Shown: positions 30,836 to 40,930 of the stretch, in pieces | How positions within the stretch are numbered: position 1 is the first letter of the stretch | Layout of the letters: every line of letters starts with the position of its first letter | DNA from: an uncultured Alphaproteobacteria bacterium | Lineage (GTDB): Bacteria > Pseudomonadota > Alphaproteobacteria > MPNO01 > UBA830 | Direction of reading: 5' to 3' | Assembly: GCA_913046035.1 (NCBI GenBank) | Contig: CAJWSW010000003.1 | Coordinates: forward strand, 1 to 64,000 | DNA: 64,000 nucleotides | Position numbers and translations under genes: made by a program | The notes under the pieces: generated by a model | What the model saw: the letters and a program-made list of their open reading frames with translations, nothing else | The model's database searches: none | What the model was told of the DNA's origin: nothing

Positions 30836-31591
30836 CTAATTCATCGCCGAACCACCATCGACCGCCAGTAATTGGCCGGTGATGAAATCGCTCTCGGCAC
30901 TGGCAAGAAAGACACACGCGCCTACAACATCATCGGGGACCTGTTCACGTTTTATTGCGCGCGTCTCTGTCCCCATTGCTATATGATTGCGCACGTTATC
31001 CTGCGCGAGGACTGCGTCGGTCATAACGCCACCGGGAGCAATTGTATTCGCGCGTATGCCGTCAACGCCTAATTCACGAGCGATAGATCGTGTAAAAGAA
31101 ATCACGGCACCCTTTGAGGTATCGTAATGCAGCAGGTTCGTCTGACCCTTTAAAGCGCGACCCGATGAAATATTGATGATTTTCCCGTATCCCCTCTTTT
31201 GCATGTGAGGTACGACCGCTTTTGTGCAGAGGAATGTGCCATTGATATTGACATCAAGTATCTGGTCCCATTCCGTCTTTTCTATCTCGAGGATTGGTTT
31301 TGCGGGGACGTGAACCCACAGTGCGGCATTATTGACTAAAACATCTATGCCACCAAACTTATCTAGCGTTTTCTCCACCATATTTTGCACAGCAGCTTCA
31401 TCGGTAACATCGGTCTTAACAAACATCGGTTCGCTCCCGAGGCCCTCGACCTTTTTTATTAGTTTATCTGCTGGCACTACATCCGCTATGACTACGCGGG
31501 CACCTTCCGCCACGAATTCCCGAACGTATGCCGCACCGATACCCTGTGATCCGCCGGTTATAATGGAAACCCTGTCTTTAAGTCTCAGCAT
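30836..31591 (-). CDS. SDR family oxidoreductase
   Basis: TGGSQGIGAAY and YDTSKGA motifs. Confidence 0.9.
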   Translation of the reverse strand: MLRLKDRVSIITGGSQGIGAAYVREFVAEGARVVIADVVPADKLIKKVEGLGSEPMFVKTDVTDEAAVQNMVEKTLDKFGGIDVLVNNAALWVHVPAKPILEIEKTEWDQILDVNINGTFLCTKAVVPHMQKRGYGKIINISSGRALKGQTNLLHYDTSKGAVISFTRSIARELGVDGIRANTIAPGGVMTDAVLAQDNVRNHIAMGTETRAIKREQVPDDVVGACVFLASAESDFITGQLLAVDGGSAMN

Positions 31592-31607
31592 ATTGTCGCC
31601 CCCCCCC

Positions 31608-32933
31608 TTAAGCTTGGAAATGATCCTCTGAAATCCAACGACCTATAGCTGTCAATCGCTCGTCTTCATCGAACTGTCCTAGTATTTGAACTCCGACCGG
31701 CACATTGCCGACTGCCATCAGTGGTAGTGATAAGGCTGGCATGCCTACCACCGATGAACCTTCGTTAAATACAGCACTACCTTGATCCATTCCAACAGGG
31801 CCGGGACCCGGCGAAGAGAGTGTTATAAAAGCGTCAGCTCTGAGAGCGAGTTGTCGGTGCAGATCCCTTATACGAACTCTGCGGTTTAGTGCCTCGCGAT
31901 ACTCAGCTTGGCTTAACCCTTCTGCTTCCTTTAGCCCCATTAAAAGCCGTGGTGGTATCTTATCTGGATAGCGTTCTTTGTATTGAAGCATCGGCCATTT
32001 AAATTCAAATCGATAAAGGCTACGCCATAGCTCAGGCATTTCCGCGAATGCTTGTTCGTAAGCCTCGATTGAAGGGTCGTCTGTCCGGTCATAGATCTCT
32101 ACTCCGGCAGCACGTAAACCGTCGAGGAATTTTGCAAATTCCGCTTTGGTAGTATCGTCAGTCTGGCCCCAACCGGCGGTATGAAGTTGAATCAGACGAG
32201 ATGGTTTCCGAGGTGCGGGTGGCTCGTCGGCGCCAAAAAGGCCTGGGTAACCAGGATCGCCGCCGCCGAACCTCGAAATGTGTCGTGACATTATCCAGAC
32301 ATCGGATAAATCGCCCCCAAACACGCCCAAATGATCCATGCTATGTGCTGCGGAAAAGACGCCTTGCCTGTTTAAAGCCCCAAAAGTTGCTTTAATGGCG
32401 TAGGCCCCGCAGAAACTCGCGGGTCGTATAGTAGACCCCCGCGCGTGCGTTCCCAGCGCTCCTGGGATGGTGCCCCCGCCGACTGCGGCAGCCGTGCCTG
32501 AAGAGGAACCGCCGGGTGTCCTCGTAAGATCGTGAGGGTTTCGGGTCCGTGATGGGTCACCCCCGCCAAAGGTGACGGTGACGGTCTTTCCTAGGATGAC
32601 TGCGCCGCCCTCTCGTAGCGCGTTAACGGAGGCCGCGTCGCGAATTGGCCTGTTGTTCTTAAATAGCTCACTTCCGTATTCGGTGGGCATGTCTACGGTT
32701 TCTATGAGGTCCTTAACACCGATCGGCATTCCATCCACAAGCGATAGTGATCTTCCCTCCGCATAACGTTTCCCGGCCTCATCCGCAGCAGCGCGCGCAG
32801 GCTCGGAATTAACAATCTCCCACGCCATTACATCGTCTTCTATCGCGTCGATCTTTTCGAGGCAGCGTTCTAAGTAGGCTCGCGGTGTATCACTACCGTC
32901 ATGAAAACTGGATACTGCGTCATGGAACGTCAT
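31608..32933 (-). CDS. Amidase signature family protein
   Basis: GVKDLIET, TPGGSSSGTAAAVGGGTIPGALGTHARGSTIRPASFCG. Start moved to MTFHDAVS to avoid overlap with the divergent SDR. Confidence 0.88.
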   Translation of the reverse strand: MTFHDAVSSFHDGSDTPRAYLERCLEKIDAIEDDVMAWEIVNSEPARAAADEAGKRYAEGRSLSLVDGMPIGVKDLIETVDMPTEYGSELFKNNRPIRDAASVNALREGGAVILGKTVTVTFGGGDPSRTRNPHDLTRTPGGSSSGTAAAVGGGTIPGALGTHARGSTIRPASFCGAYAIKATFGALNRQGVFSAAHSMDHLGVFGGDLSDVWIMSRHISRFGGGDPGYPGLFGADEPPAPRKPSRLIQLHTAGWGQTDDTTKAEFAKFLDGLRAAGVEIYDRTDDPSIEAYEQAFAEMPELWRSLYRFEFKWPMLQYKERYPDKIPPRLLMGLKEAEGLSQAEYREALNRRVRIRDLHRQLALRADAFITLSSPGPGPVGMDQGSAVFNEGSSVVGMPALSLPLMAVGNVPVGVQILGQFDEDERLTAIGRWISEDHFQA

Positions 32934-33057
32934 CAGATTATGGTTATTTGGATCATAAACTGGATTACTCACGTCGTAGGGCCTCCCGTTCTGGCTTTTC
33001 TCGTTTTTGATTAGTATACCGGAAATAGACGTGAAAGAGTATTTAGAGGGCAGGGGT

Positions 33058-33807
33058 ATGAGCAAATCACTTGAGGGAAAACGAGCGCTGATTACTGGTG
33101 CTGGCGGTGGCATGGGTCAAAGCCATGCCGTTCTGATGGCAGAGCGCGGGGCAGACATTGTAATCCATGACATAAAAGCCGATGGCGCGGAGGAAACTGC
33201 CGAGATGGTTCGAAGCGTTGGGTGCGACGCAAGTGTGTTGGTTGTAGATATTCGCGACGTATCGGCCTTTACAGCTGCCGTATGTGATGCTGGTCCTGTG
33301 GATATCCTAGTTAATAATGCTGGCGTAGGGGGTGCCCGGCGAGCAATCGAGGATATTAATGAAGATGTTTACAACCAGATGTTTGAAGTGCACGTGCGGG
33401 GGACATTTTTTGCGACGCAAGCTGTTTTGCCGTCCATGAAAAAGAATAAAGACGGTAGGATCATAAATATTTCGTCGATTTACGCGATGGGTGGCAGTCA
33501 GCTCGCCAGCCATTATGCCGCCTCTAAATCTGCTATCTCTGGCTTCACTAAAAGCTGGGCGCGGGAATTGGCTCCATGGCGGATTAAGGTAAATGCTGTT
33601 GCGCCGGGCTTCATCGTTACCGGTATGACTGAGGGATCTAATCCGCCAGAAAAAATTGCGGAACGCGAAAAACTGATGCCCCTCGGAGAATTCTGCAAAC
33701 CGATCGATATATCCTACGCTGTCGCCTGGCTTGCCAGCGCCGAGACAGAATTAATATCGGGCCAGGTTATAAGTCCAAATGCCGGTGAAGTGATTGTGGG
33801 GTATTGA
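33058..33807 (+). CDS. SDR family oxidoreductase
   Basis: TGAGGGMGQSHA and YAASKSA; start taken at MSKSLEGKRALITG. Confidence 0.9.
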   Translation: MSKSLEGKRALITGAGGGMGQSHAVLMAERGADIVIHDIKADGAEETAEMVRSVGCDASVLVVDIRDVSAFTAAVCDAGPVDILVNNAGVGGARRAIEDINEDVYNQMFEVHVRGTFFATQAVLPSMKKNKDGRIINISSIYAMGGSQLASHYAASKSAISGFTKSWARELAPWRIKVNAVAPGFIVTGMTEGSNPPEKIAEREKLMPLGEFCKPIDISYAVAWLASAETELISGQVISPNAGEVIVGY

Positions 33808-33915
33808 CGCCCGCATAGATTCACCGTTTCCTACCCCAGCATAAAGGTCGCGTATTGATGTTCCAATGCGGGCGACGGCGTTTAAGATTATTTCCTAAAA
33901 CTAGTTGCCTCGCCG

Positions 33916-36201
33916 ATGATTTCTGATGAATTAATCACTTTCAGCCCCAAGGTTTTTATCCCACTAACCAAGTTGTGTCGTGATGTATGCCATTACTGCA
34001 CATTTGCGCATGCACCCCGGTCAGGAGAGCGCGCGTTCTTAACCGCCAATGAAGTGATTGATATTGCGAAAGCGGGCGCCGAAGCTGGATGCACCGAGGC
34101 GTTATTCACCCTCGGCGACAAGCCAGAACGTCGTTATCGCCTGGCCCGTGAGGAACTGATCGAACTTGGGCACGAAACGACTATTTCCTATCTCGCTGAA
34201 ATGGCTGGTCGTGTGCTCCGAGAGACGGGGCTTTTGCCGCACATCAATCCCGGAGTGATGACTGCCAATGATATCGCCCAATTAAGACCCGTTTCCGCCT
34301 CAATGGGGATCATGCTCGAAGGAATTGCTTCGTCCTTGGTGTCCAAAGGTGGGCCACACTTTGGATCACCTGACAAGGACCCTGCGGCTCGTCTTGAGAC
34401 CATCCGTCTTGCAGGTGAGGCGCGAGTTCCGTTTACGACCGGCATATTGATTGGGATTGGGGAGACGCCGGATGAGCGTATTTTGGCATTGCGCGAAATA
34501 CAAAAACTTCACCGCCGCTACGGACATATTCAAGAAATAATTATTCAGAATTTCCGAGCTAAGCCAGGTACGAAAATGGCAAACGCCCTGGAGCCCACTA
34601 TTGATGATCTAAAATGGACTATTTGTGCGGCTCGGGAGGTGTTTGGAGTTGATATGGCCATACAATCTCCTCCAAACCTGACGGCGGAAGATTTTCCAGA
34701 GCTGATAGATGCTGGATTGAACGACTGGGGCGGTGTTTCGCCAATAACGAGCGACCACGTCAATCCTGAAGCGCCGTGGCCGGCGATCGATCGACTTCGT
34801 AAGGGCACTTCCAGGAAGGGCCGGCTGCTCGCGGCACGATTGCCTGTGTACCCGAGGTATATTTTAGACGGTGACTGGCTTGACGAGAGGGTACGACCTT
34901 TTGTGGTCCAAAGTATGGATATTGACGGACTGGCTCGTGATGATGCCTGGTCCCCGGGGGGGGCGAATGTTAAGCCTGTAGCGCCATCAGTTGCTAGGGG
35001 TCAAAGCCGGTATCTGGGAAAATCGCTCAACCGGGCAATAAGAGGTAGAGAACTCTCGGAAGAAGAGTTGACCACGATGCTCACAGCCCGAGGTGGCGCC
35101 TATGTCGATTTGATTTCAGCTGCAGACGAAGTGCGGCGAGCAGTTTCGGGCGATACCGTTTCCTATGTTGTGAACCGAAACATTAATTACACCAATGTTT
35201 GCGGTTACCGGTGCGGTTTCTGTGCATTCTCCAAGGGTAAGTTGAGTGCTGATCGTCGAGGCCTGCCCTACGATTTATCTCTTGATGAAATATCACGTCG
35301 AACCAAGGAAGCCTGGGAGCGCGGCGCGACTGAAGTGTGCCTGCAGGGAGGCATTCATCCCAGCTACACTGGAGAAACCTATTTGTCGATCCTACGTGCT
35401 GTTAAAACGGCGGCACCCGGTATTCACGTACATGCGTTTTCGCCCCTCGAGATATCACAGGGCGCGGCAACAAATGGTGTCACCGTAGAGGCGTATTTAC
35501 ACCGGCTTAAAGATGAGGGTCTCGGTTCATTGCCCGGAACGGCGGCTGAAATTCTCGACGACGAGGTACGGTCCGTGCTTTGCCCGGATAAGCTATCGAC
35601 CGATGAGTGGTCTCGTGTAGTGGAAACCGCCCACGGCGTCGGCCTTCGGTCTACTGCAACGATCATGTTTGGTCACCTCGAGAGACCTATTCATCAGGCG
35701 AGACATCTAATTCGGCTCAGGCAGTTACAAGAGAGAACTGGCGGTATCACCGAATTTGTGCCGCTCCCCTTCGTCCACATGGGGGCACCTATCTTTTTGC
35801 AAGGTTTTGCCCGACGCGGCCCCACTTTCCGCGAGACAATAATTTTACACGCGGTGGCACGTCTCGCTTTTAATCCGGTGATACCCAATATCCAGGCAAG
35901 CTGGGTAAAGCTCGGGAATGAGGGGATAGAGGATGTTCTGCAGGCCGGGGCGAATGACCTTGGAGGAACCCTAATGAACGAATCTATTTCTCGCGCGGCT
36001 GGAGCGATGCATGGGCAAGAATTATCTCCTTTGCTTCTAAGCGAGTTAATCAGGGGCGCTAAAAGGGAACCACGGCAACGTTCAACGCTCTACAATGACG
36101 TTCCGGATGAACGCAAGCGTGCAGCAAGTTGTGCGCCGCCGTTGATATCTGTAATCCAGACCCCTGCGTCCAAATTCGCACACGGAGAGGCGGCAGCATG
36201 A
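33916..36201 (+). CDS. fbiC: Bifunctional FO synthase (fused CofG-CofH, FbiC-like), radical SAM
   Basis: Two radical SAM motifs, CRDVCHYCTFAHAPRSG and CGYRCGFCAFSKGK, in a single 761 aa ORF. Confidence 0.92.
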   Translation: MISDELITFSPKVFIPLTKLCRDVCHYCTFAHAPRSGERAFLTANEVIDIAKAGAEAGCTEALFTLGDKPERRYRLAREELIELGHETTISYLAEMAGRVLRETGLLPHINPGVMTANDIAQLRPVSASMGIMLEGIASSLVSKGGPHFGSPDKDPAARLETIRLAGEARVPFTTGILIGIGETPDERILALREIQKLHRRYGHIQEIIIQNFRAKPGTKMANALEPTIDDLKWTICAAREVFGVDMAIQSPPNLTAEDFPELIDAGLNDWGGVSPITSDHVNPEAPWPAIDRLRKGTSRKGRLLAARLPVYPRYILDGDWLDERVRPFVVQSMDIDGLARDDAWSPGGANVKPVAPSVARGQSRYLGKSLNRAIRGRELSEEELTTMLTARGGAYVDLISAADEVRRAVSGDTVSYVVNRNINYTNVCGYRCGFCAFSKGKLSADRRGLPYDLSLDEISRRTKEAWERGATEVCLQGGIHPSYTGETYLSILRAVKTAAPGIHVHAFSPLEISQGAATNGVTVEAYLHRLKDEGLGSLPGTAAEILDDEVRSVLCPDKLSTDEWSRVVETAHGVGLRSTATIMFGHLERPIHQARHLIRLRQLQERTGGITEFVPLPFVHMGAPIFLQGFARRGPTFRETIILHAVARLAFNPVIPNIQASWVKLGNEGIEDVLQAGANDLGGTLMNESISRAAGAMHGQELSPLLLSELIRGAKREPRQRSTLYNDVPDERKRAASCAPPLISVIQTPASKFAHGEAAA

Positions 36202-36848
36202 CTAAAAAGCTACCTACTATCGCAGTTATTGGAGCCACAGGCGCGGCGGGATCTGGCTTAGCCACTCGATGGGCCGCTGCCGGGTACAGGGTTCTTGTCG
36301 GTTCTCGTTCGGCGGAGCAGGCGTCTATATTTGCCGCAGCGATAGGCGCTGAAGCCATGGATTACGTTTCCGCGGCCGCTAAATGCGATATCGCTGTACT
36401 GACTGTTCCTTATGAGGTTCAACGCGCAGTCCTCACAAATTTAAAAGATTCCCTTCAGGGTAAAATCTTGGTTGACGTCACCGTGCCATTGGCTGCGCCC
36501 AAAGTAACGCGGGTTCAGTTGCCGGCGGAGGGGAGCGCCGCGCTTATTGCGCAGTCAGTGCTAGGAGAGGGGGTCAGGGTGGTCTCTGCTTTCCAGAATG
36601 TCTCCGCCGCGCACTTAAAAAATATGGATGAGCTCATCGATTGTGACGTTCTGGTCACAGGGGATGATCCGGCGGCACGTTCTGAAGTGGTAACTCTTGC
36701 GGAGGCGTTAGGGTTGTCTGCCATTGAGGCAGGCCCCTTAGATAATGCTGTCGCCGCCGAGGCTCTGACGTCGCTGCTTATTTGGATTAACCGGAGATAC
36801 AAATCTTCGGGCGCTGGTGTACGAATTACAAGGGTGCCGGGTCGTTAG
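36198..36848 (+). CDS. npdG: NADPH-dependent F420 reductase
   Basis: IAVIGATGAAGSGLATRWAAAGYRVLVGSRS; ATGA overlap with the FO synthase gene. Confidence 0.85.
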   Translation: MTKKLPTIAVIGATGAAGSGLATRWAAAGYRVLVGSRSAEQASIFAAAIGAEAMDYVSAAAKCDIAVLTVPYEVQRAVLTNLKDSLQGKILVDVTVPLAAPKVTRVQLPAEGSAALIAQSVLGEGVRVVSAFQNVSAAHLKNMDELIDCDVLVTGDDPAARSEVVTLAEALGLSAIEAGPLDNAVAAEALTSLLIWINRRYKSSGAGVRITRVPGR

Positions 36849-37076
36849 GCATAAAACCTGCTCTGCAATATCCCTCGCTATTCTGGAGTGGACATAGGTC
36901 TGTGAGATGCATGCTATTCCGCTTAACCCAGGCTGTCAGCGCGGGATGGCGCATCCGAAATATTATGCGATCCGCAACGTTTCTAAAGTTTGGCGCTTGG
37001 TGACGTTGTGATCTATTTTTCATGCCACTTGGCGCTATATCCAGGGAAAGAGGTACTCATCTAAAGGATAAGAACA

Positions 37077-39440
37077 GTGGGCGAATACGGTATCAGCCAA
37101 TCACTCTCTCGGTTTGAAGACCCTAGGCTCCTTAAGGGCGGCGGCGATTACATCGATGACGGTAATGAAAATAGTCAATTGTATGGGGTGGTTGTGCGTT
37201 CTCCCCATTCGCACGCCGAGATTGCATCGATAGACGTTTCCAAGGCCCGAGATCTCGTCGGCGTCGTCGGCGTCTATACCGGTCGTGACTATCAAAAGGC
37301 TGGGTGGGGCGCCATTCCGCACATAGGCCCGGCTGTGAAACGGCGTAATGGCGCAGATTTGATTGTGCCCGACTTCTATCCTTTGGCATTGGACCGTGTG
37401 CGAATGGTCGGCGAGGGTGTTGCTTTTGTGGTGGCTGAAACAGAGATACAGGCCAGGGATGCCGCCGAACGTGTTATTACCAACTATGTTCCGTTGCAGG
37501 GCTCAGCAGATACGATGACAGCGCTTGAGCCGGATACCTCGGTGCTATGGCCGGATATCGGCGATAATGAGGCTTTAGTGCATGAAATTGGCGACAAAAG
37601 CGCAACAGAGAGAGCTTTTGCGTTGGCAGATCACGTCATTGAGCAGCGGTTTACCATCAACCGAGTACTTGGTAATGCGATGGAAATACGTGCTTGTCTT
37701 GCGATATACGATGCCCGTAGTGATCACTATACCCTGCGCGCTCCGGTTCAACATCCGTGGTTGGTGAGAAAAATCCTTGCCAGTTCGGTTATTGGTACCG
37801 ACGAACTGCAGGTCCGCGTAGTTGCGCCCGACGTTGGCGGTAGTTTTGGTATTAAGGCAAATGTTTATCCCGAGTATTTACTAGCGCTTTTTGCCGCAAA
37901 CCGCACCGGCCGACCGGTAAAATGGGTTGGTGAACGCACCGAGGCATTCCTGAGCGATTTTCATGCGCGCGATAACGTTGCAGATGCGGCTTTGGCGTTG
38001 GACACGGAAGGAAATTTCCTCGGGTTCCGGTTGCGTAATATTGTGAACATAGGCGCGTATTTTTCACCTCTTGGCTCTGGGCCGGCGACCAACAACCTGG
38101 GCACGCTGTCCGGTGTTTACACTACACCCGCTGCTCATGTTGAGGTTGTTGGTGTATTTACGAATTCTCATCCTACGGCCCCTTATCGTGGCGCTGGCCG
38201 ACCCGAGGCTGCTTTCATCATAGAGCGTATTATTGATTCGGCTGCCGATGAACTTGGCTTCGATCCAGTGGAGTTGCGTCGTCGCAATATTATTCCTAAG
38301 GATGCAATGCCTTTTAAAACTTCGCTCACGTTTACATATGATTCAGGAGATTTTGAGAAGAATATGGACGATGCGCTGGGTCTGGCCGATTATTCAGGAT
38401 ACCCGGCGCGAAGAGCGGCTTCCGCTGCTGCTGGAAAATTGCGGGGCATTGGTATCGCAAATGCGATTGAGCGCGCTGCGCCGCCGGGCGTGGAAACCGC
38501 CGAGATTCGTTTTGACCCTTCTGGGACGGTGACAATTCTCTCCGGCACAACTAATCAGGGACAAGGTCATACAACCATGTACACGCAGTTGCTCTGTGAC
38601 CGCCTGGGGCTTGAAGCTAATCATGTACGGGTCATTGAAGGTGACACCGACCGGCTTGCCCACGGGACCGGGGCGGGTGGGTCGAGGTCGTCTGCAATGG
38701 GCACAGCGGCGCTTATGATGGCTGCAGATAAAATCGTGGAGAAGTGTTCTCATATCGCGGCTGTTTTATTGGAGGCTGCGGTTGACGACATTGAATTCAA
38801 TAACGGCGCCTTCACGATCGCCGGCACTGACCGAGGTGTGGGACTTGCTGAAGTGGTACGAAACGCATTTTCAGGTACACACCTTCCTGAAGGAATGGAG
38901 CCTGGTATGGTGGCACACGCGGCATATCAAGGAAAGGCGCCCAGCTACCCTAATGGATGTCACATATGCGAAGTGGAAATCGACCCAGAGACTGGTTACA
39001 TCGAACTTGAGCGATATGTCGTTGTTGACGACTTTGGAACGATCTTAAATCCTCTATTGGTACATGGTCAGGTCCATGGTGGTGTGGCGCAGGGTGTTGG
39101 CCAAATTTTGTTGGAAAACACATTATATGATGACGACGGACAACTACTGACGGCTTCATTTATGGATTACGGTATGCCGCGGGCCGATGATTTTTGTAAT
39201 ATAGATGTGCAGGCGAACTCAGTGCCGACAGAGACCAATCCTTTGGGCGTCAAGGGAGTTGGCGAAGCGGGGTGTGTCGGAGCAATGCCAGTTATGATGA
39301 ATGCTGTGATAGATGCTTTAAGCCCGCTGGGTATTCGGGATCTCGATATGCCGGCAAGTCCTGCTCGGATATGGGCGGCTATACAAAACGCTAGTCGAAA
39401 TCAGGCAGAGCGTCTCGATAGAAAAATTAATCAGGTGTAA
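37077..39440 (+). CDS. Xanthine dehydrogenase family molybdopterin-binding (large) subunit
   Basis: GGSFGIKANVYPEY, GAGRPEAAFIIER, catalytic-Glu region KGVGEAGCVGAMPVMMNA. Confidence 0.92.
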   Translation: MGEYGISQSLSRFEDPRLLKGGGDYIDDGNENSQLYGVVVRSPHSHAEIASIDVSKARDLVGVVGVYTGRDYQKAGWGAIPHIGPAVKRRNGADLIVPDFYPLALDRVRMVGEGVAFVVAETEIQARDAAERVITNYVPLQGSADTMTALEPDTSVLWPDIGDNEALVHEIGDKSATERAFALADHVIEQRFTINRVLGNAMEIRACLAIYDARSDHYTLRAPVQHPWLVRKILASSVIGTDELQVRVVAPDVGGSFGIKANVYPEYLLALFAANRTGRPVKWVGERTEAFLSDFHARDNVADAALALDTEGNFLGFRLRNIVNIGAYFSPLGSGPATNNLGTLSGVYTTPAAHVEVVGVFTNSHPTAPYRGAGRPEAAFIIERIIDSAADELGFDPVELRRRNIIPKDAMPFKTSLTFTYDSGDFEKNMDDALGLADYSGYPARRAASAAAGKLRGIGIANAIERAAPPGVETAEIRFDPSGTVTILSGTTNQGQGHTTMYTQLLCDRLGLEANHVRVIEGDTDRLAHGTGAGGSRSSAMGTAALMMAADKIVEKCSHIAAVLLEAAVDDIEFNNGAFTIAGTDRGVGLAEVVRNAFSGTHLPEGMEPGMVAHAAYQGKAPSYPNGCHICEVEIDPETGYIELERYVVVDDFGTILNPLLVHGQVHGGVAQGVGQILLENTLYDDDGQLLTASFMDYGMPRADDFCNIDVQANSVPTETNPLGVKGVGEAGCVGAMPVMMNAVIDALSPLGIRDLDMPASPARIWAAIQNASRNQAERLDRKINQV

Positions 39441-39646
39441 GTTCATTAAAGTATATTAGTTGATAGGCTGGCTGCGTATGAATGCTCATAGGCATTGGCA
39501 AAACTCCAGTCCGCAGCCCCTAAATTTATTGGACTTTGAACCTTGCATACTTGCCCCGTGGTCTGGATTTATTCGACGGTATGACTTCGTGACCTTGGTG
39601 GTCTATTTTTAGGACGGTATCTTATTTATTTAACTCGCATTGGATA

Positions 39647-40930
39647 ATGAAAGTTTCGCTTAACGCGCTGACCGCCACTGAAATTGCGGATGGAATTGTT
39701 TCCGGCAAGTTTTCGGCCGAAGCCGTTACGCGTGCCTGTATTGACCGTATCGATGAACGAGAGGAAACGGTGGGAGCTTGGGCGTTCTTTGATCCCGACC
39801 TCGCGCTTGAACAAGCTCGCTCAGTGGACGCCGCAGCGAAGAAAGGTGTTATTGCAGGGGTGCCAGTCGGCATAAAAGACATTATTGATACGCAAGATAT
39901 GCCCACTGGAATGGGTTCCGCCCTTTATGAAGATCATCAGCCACTAATCGATGCCACTTGTGTCGCTCGTTTGAAGGCGGCGGGGGCGGTTATTATGGGT
40001 AAGACGGTGACCTGTGAATTTGCAGGGCTCACAGCAGGCAAGACAACTAATCCCCACGATCCATCGCGTACTCCGGGTGGTTCATCCAGTGGATCCTCGG
40101 CGGCAGTCTCGGATAATATGGCACCGGTAGCGCTTGGAACACAAACAGGCGGCTCAATCATTCGACCGTCTTCTTACTGTGGAATAATTGGTTTTAAACC
40201 GAGTTTCGACACTTTGAGCTTGAAGGGTGTGTTTCCGGCGGCTGAAAGCCTCGACACGCTCGGTCTGCACGCAAGGTCTCTTGATGATATCGAACTAATA
40301 CTATCGGCGCTCTTGCAGCGCGAACACAAGAAAACCCCAGGCCTTACGCGTCCTCCGGTAGTCGGACTTTGTAAAACTTGGATGTGGGATGATGCAGAGC
40401 CCGAGAGTAGAGCCGCCGTTGAAACTACCTTAGAGCGATTAAAGGATGCAGGCGCCGGTGTTAGGGAGCTTGAATTGCCGGAGGAATTTGAGTGGCTCGG
40501 TGATGTCCGCGGAATAATCAATTGCCGGGAACGTGCATCTGTCATGGCTGGTGAGTGGGCAAATGGAAAGCATCAGCTTAGTGATCAGCTCCAGCGCACT
40601 GTTCAGCAGGGGCTTGATACGTCATACGATGAATACCTTGATGCAATATATTTGATGGAAACTTGCCGTGCGCGGATGAACCAGACATTTGAGGGTTGTG
40701 ACTTCCTTCTAACACCAGCGGTTGACGGCGAGGCGCCCATCGGTCTCAAAGAAACCGGCAGTCCGCAGTTTCAGGCACTGTGGACAATGTTGCATGTCCC
40801 GACAATCACCTTACCTACTTATCGAGCCCCTAGCGGAATGCCGGTCGGGGTTCAACTTGTCGCGCCGCATCGCGCGGACCGTTCGTTGATGGCAATTGCA
40901 CGATGGGTGCTTGAGGTTTGTGAAATATGA
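39647..40930 (+). CDS. Amidase signature family protein
   Basis: GVPVGIKDIIDT, TPGGSSSGSSAAVSDNMAPVALGTQTGGSIIRPSSYCG. Confidence 0.92.
   Translation: MKVSLNALTATEIADGIVSGKFSAEAVTRACIDRIDEREETVGAWAFFDPDLALEQARSVDAAAKKGVIAGVPVGIKDIIDTQDMPTGMGSALYEDHQPLIDATCVARLKAAGAVIMGKTVTCEFAGLTAGKTTNPHDPSRTPGGSSSGSSAAVSDNMAPVALGTQTGGSIIRPSSYCGIIGFKPSFDTLSLKGVFPAAESLDTLGLHARSLDDIELILSALLQREHKKTPGLTRPPVVGLCKTWMWDDAEPESRAAVETTLERLKDAGAGVRELELPEEFEWLGDVRGIINCRERASVMAGEWANGKHQLSDQLQRTVQQGLDTSYDEYLDAIYLMETCRARMNQTFEGCDFLLTPAVDGEAPIGLKETGSPQFQALWTMLHVPTITLPTYRAPSGMPVGVQLVAPHRADRSLMAIARWVLEVCEI

Noticed and set aside
32934-33113. N-terminal extension of the amidase ORF overlapping the divergent SDR
   Set aside because: The extension has no amidase similarity; starts at 32933 (amidase) and 33058 (SDR) give a normal divergent promoter gap.
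33808-33874. Inverted repeat CGCCCGCAT...ATGCGGGCG between the SDR and FO synthase genes
   Set aside because: Arms are only 9 bp with a 49-bp loop and no T-run; not enough to call a terminator or operator.
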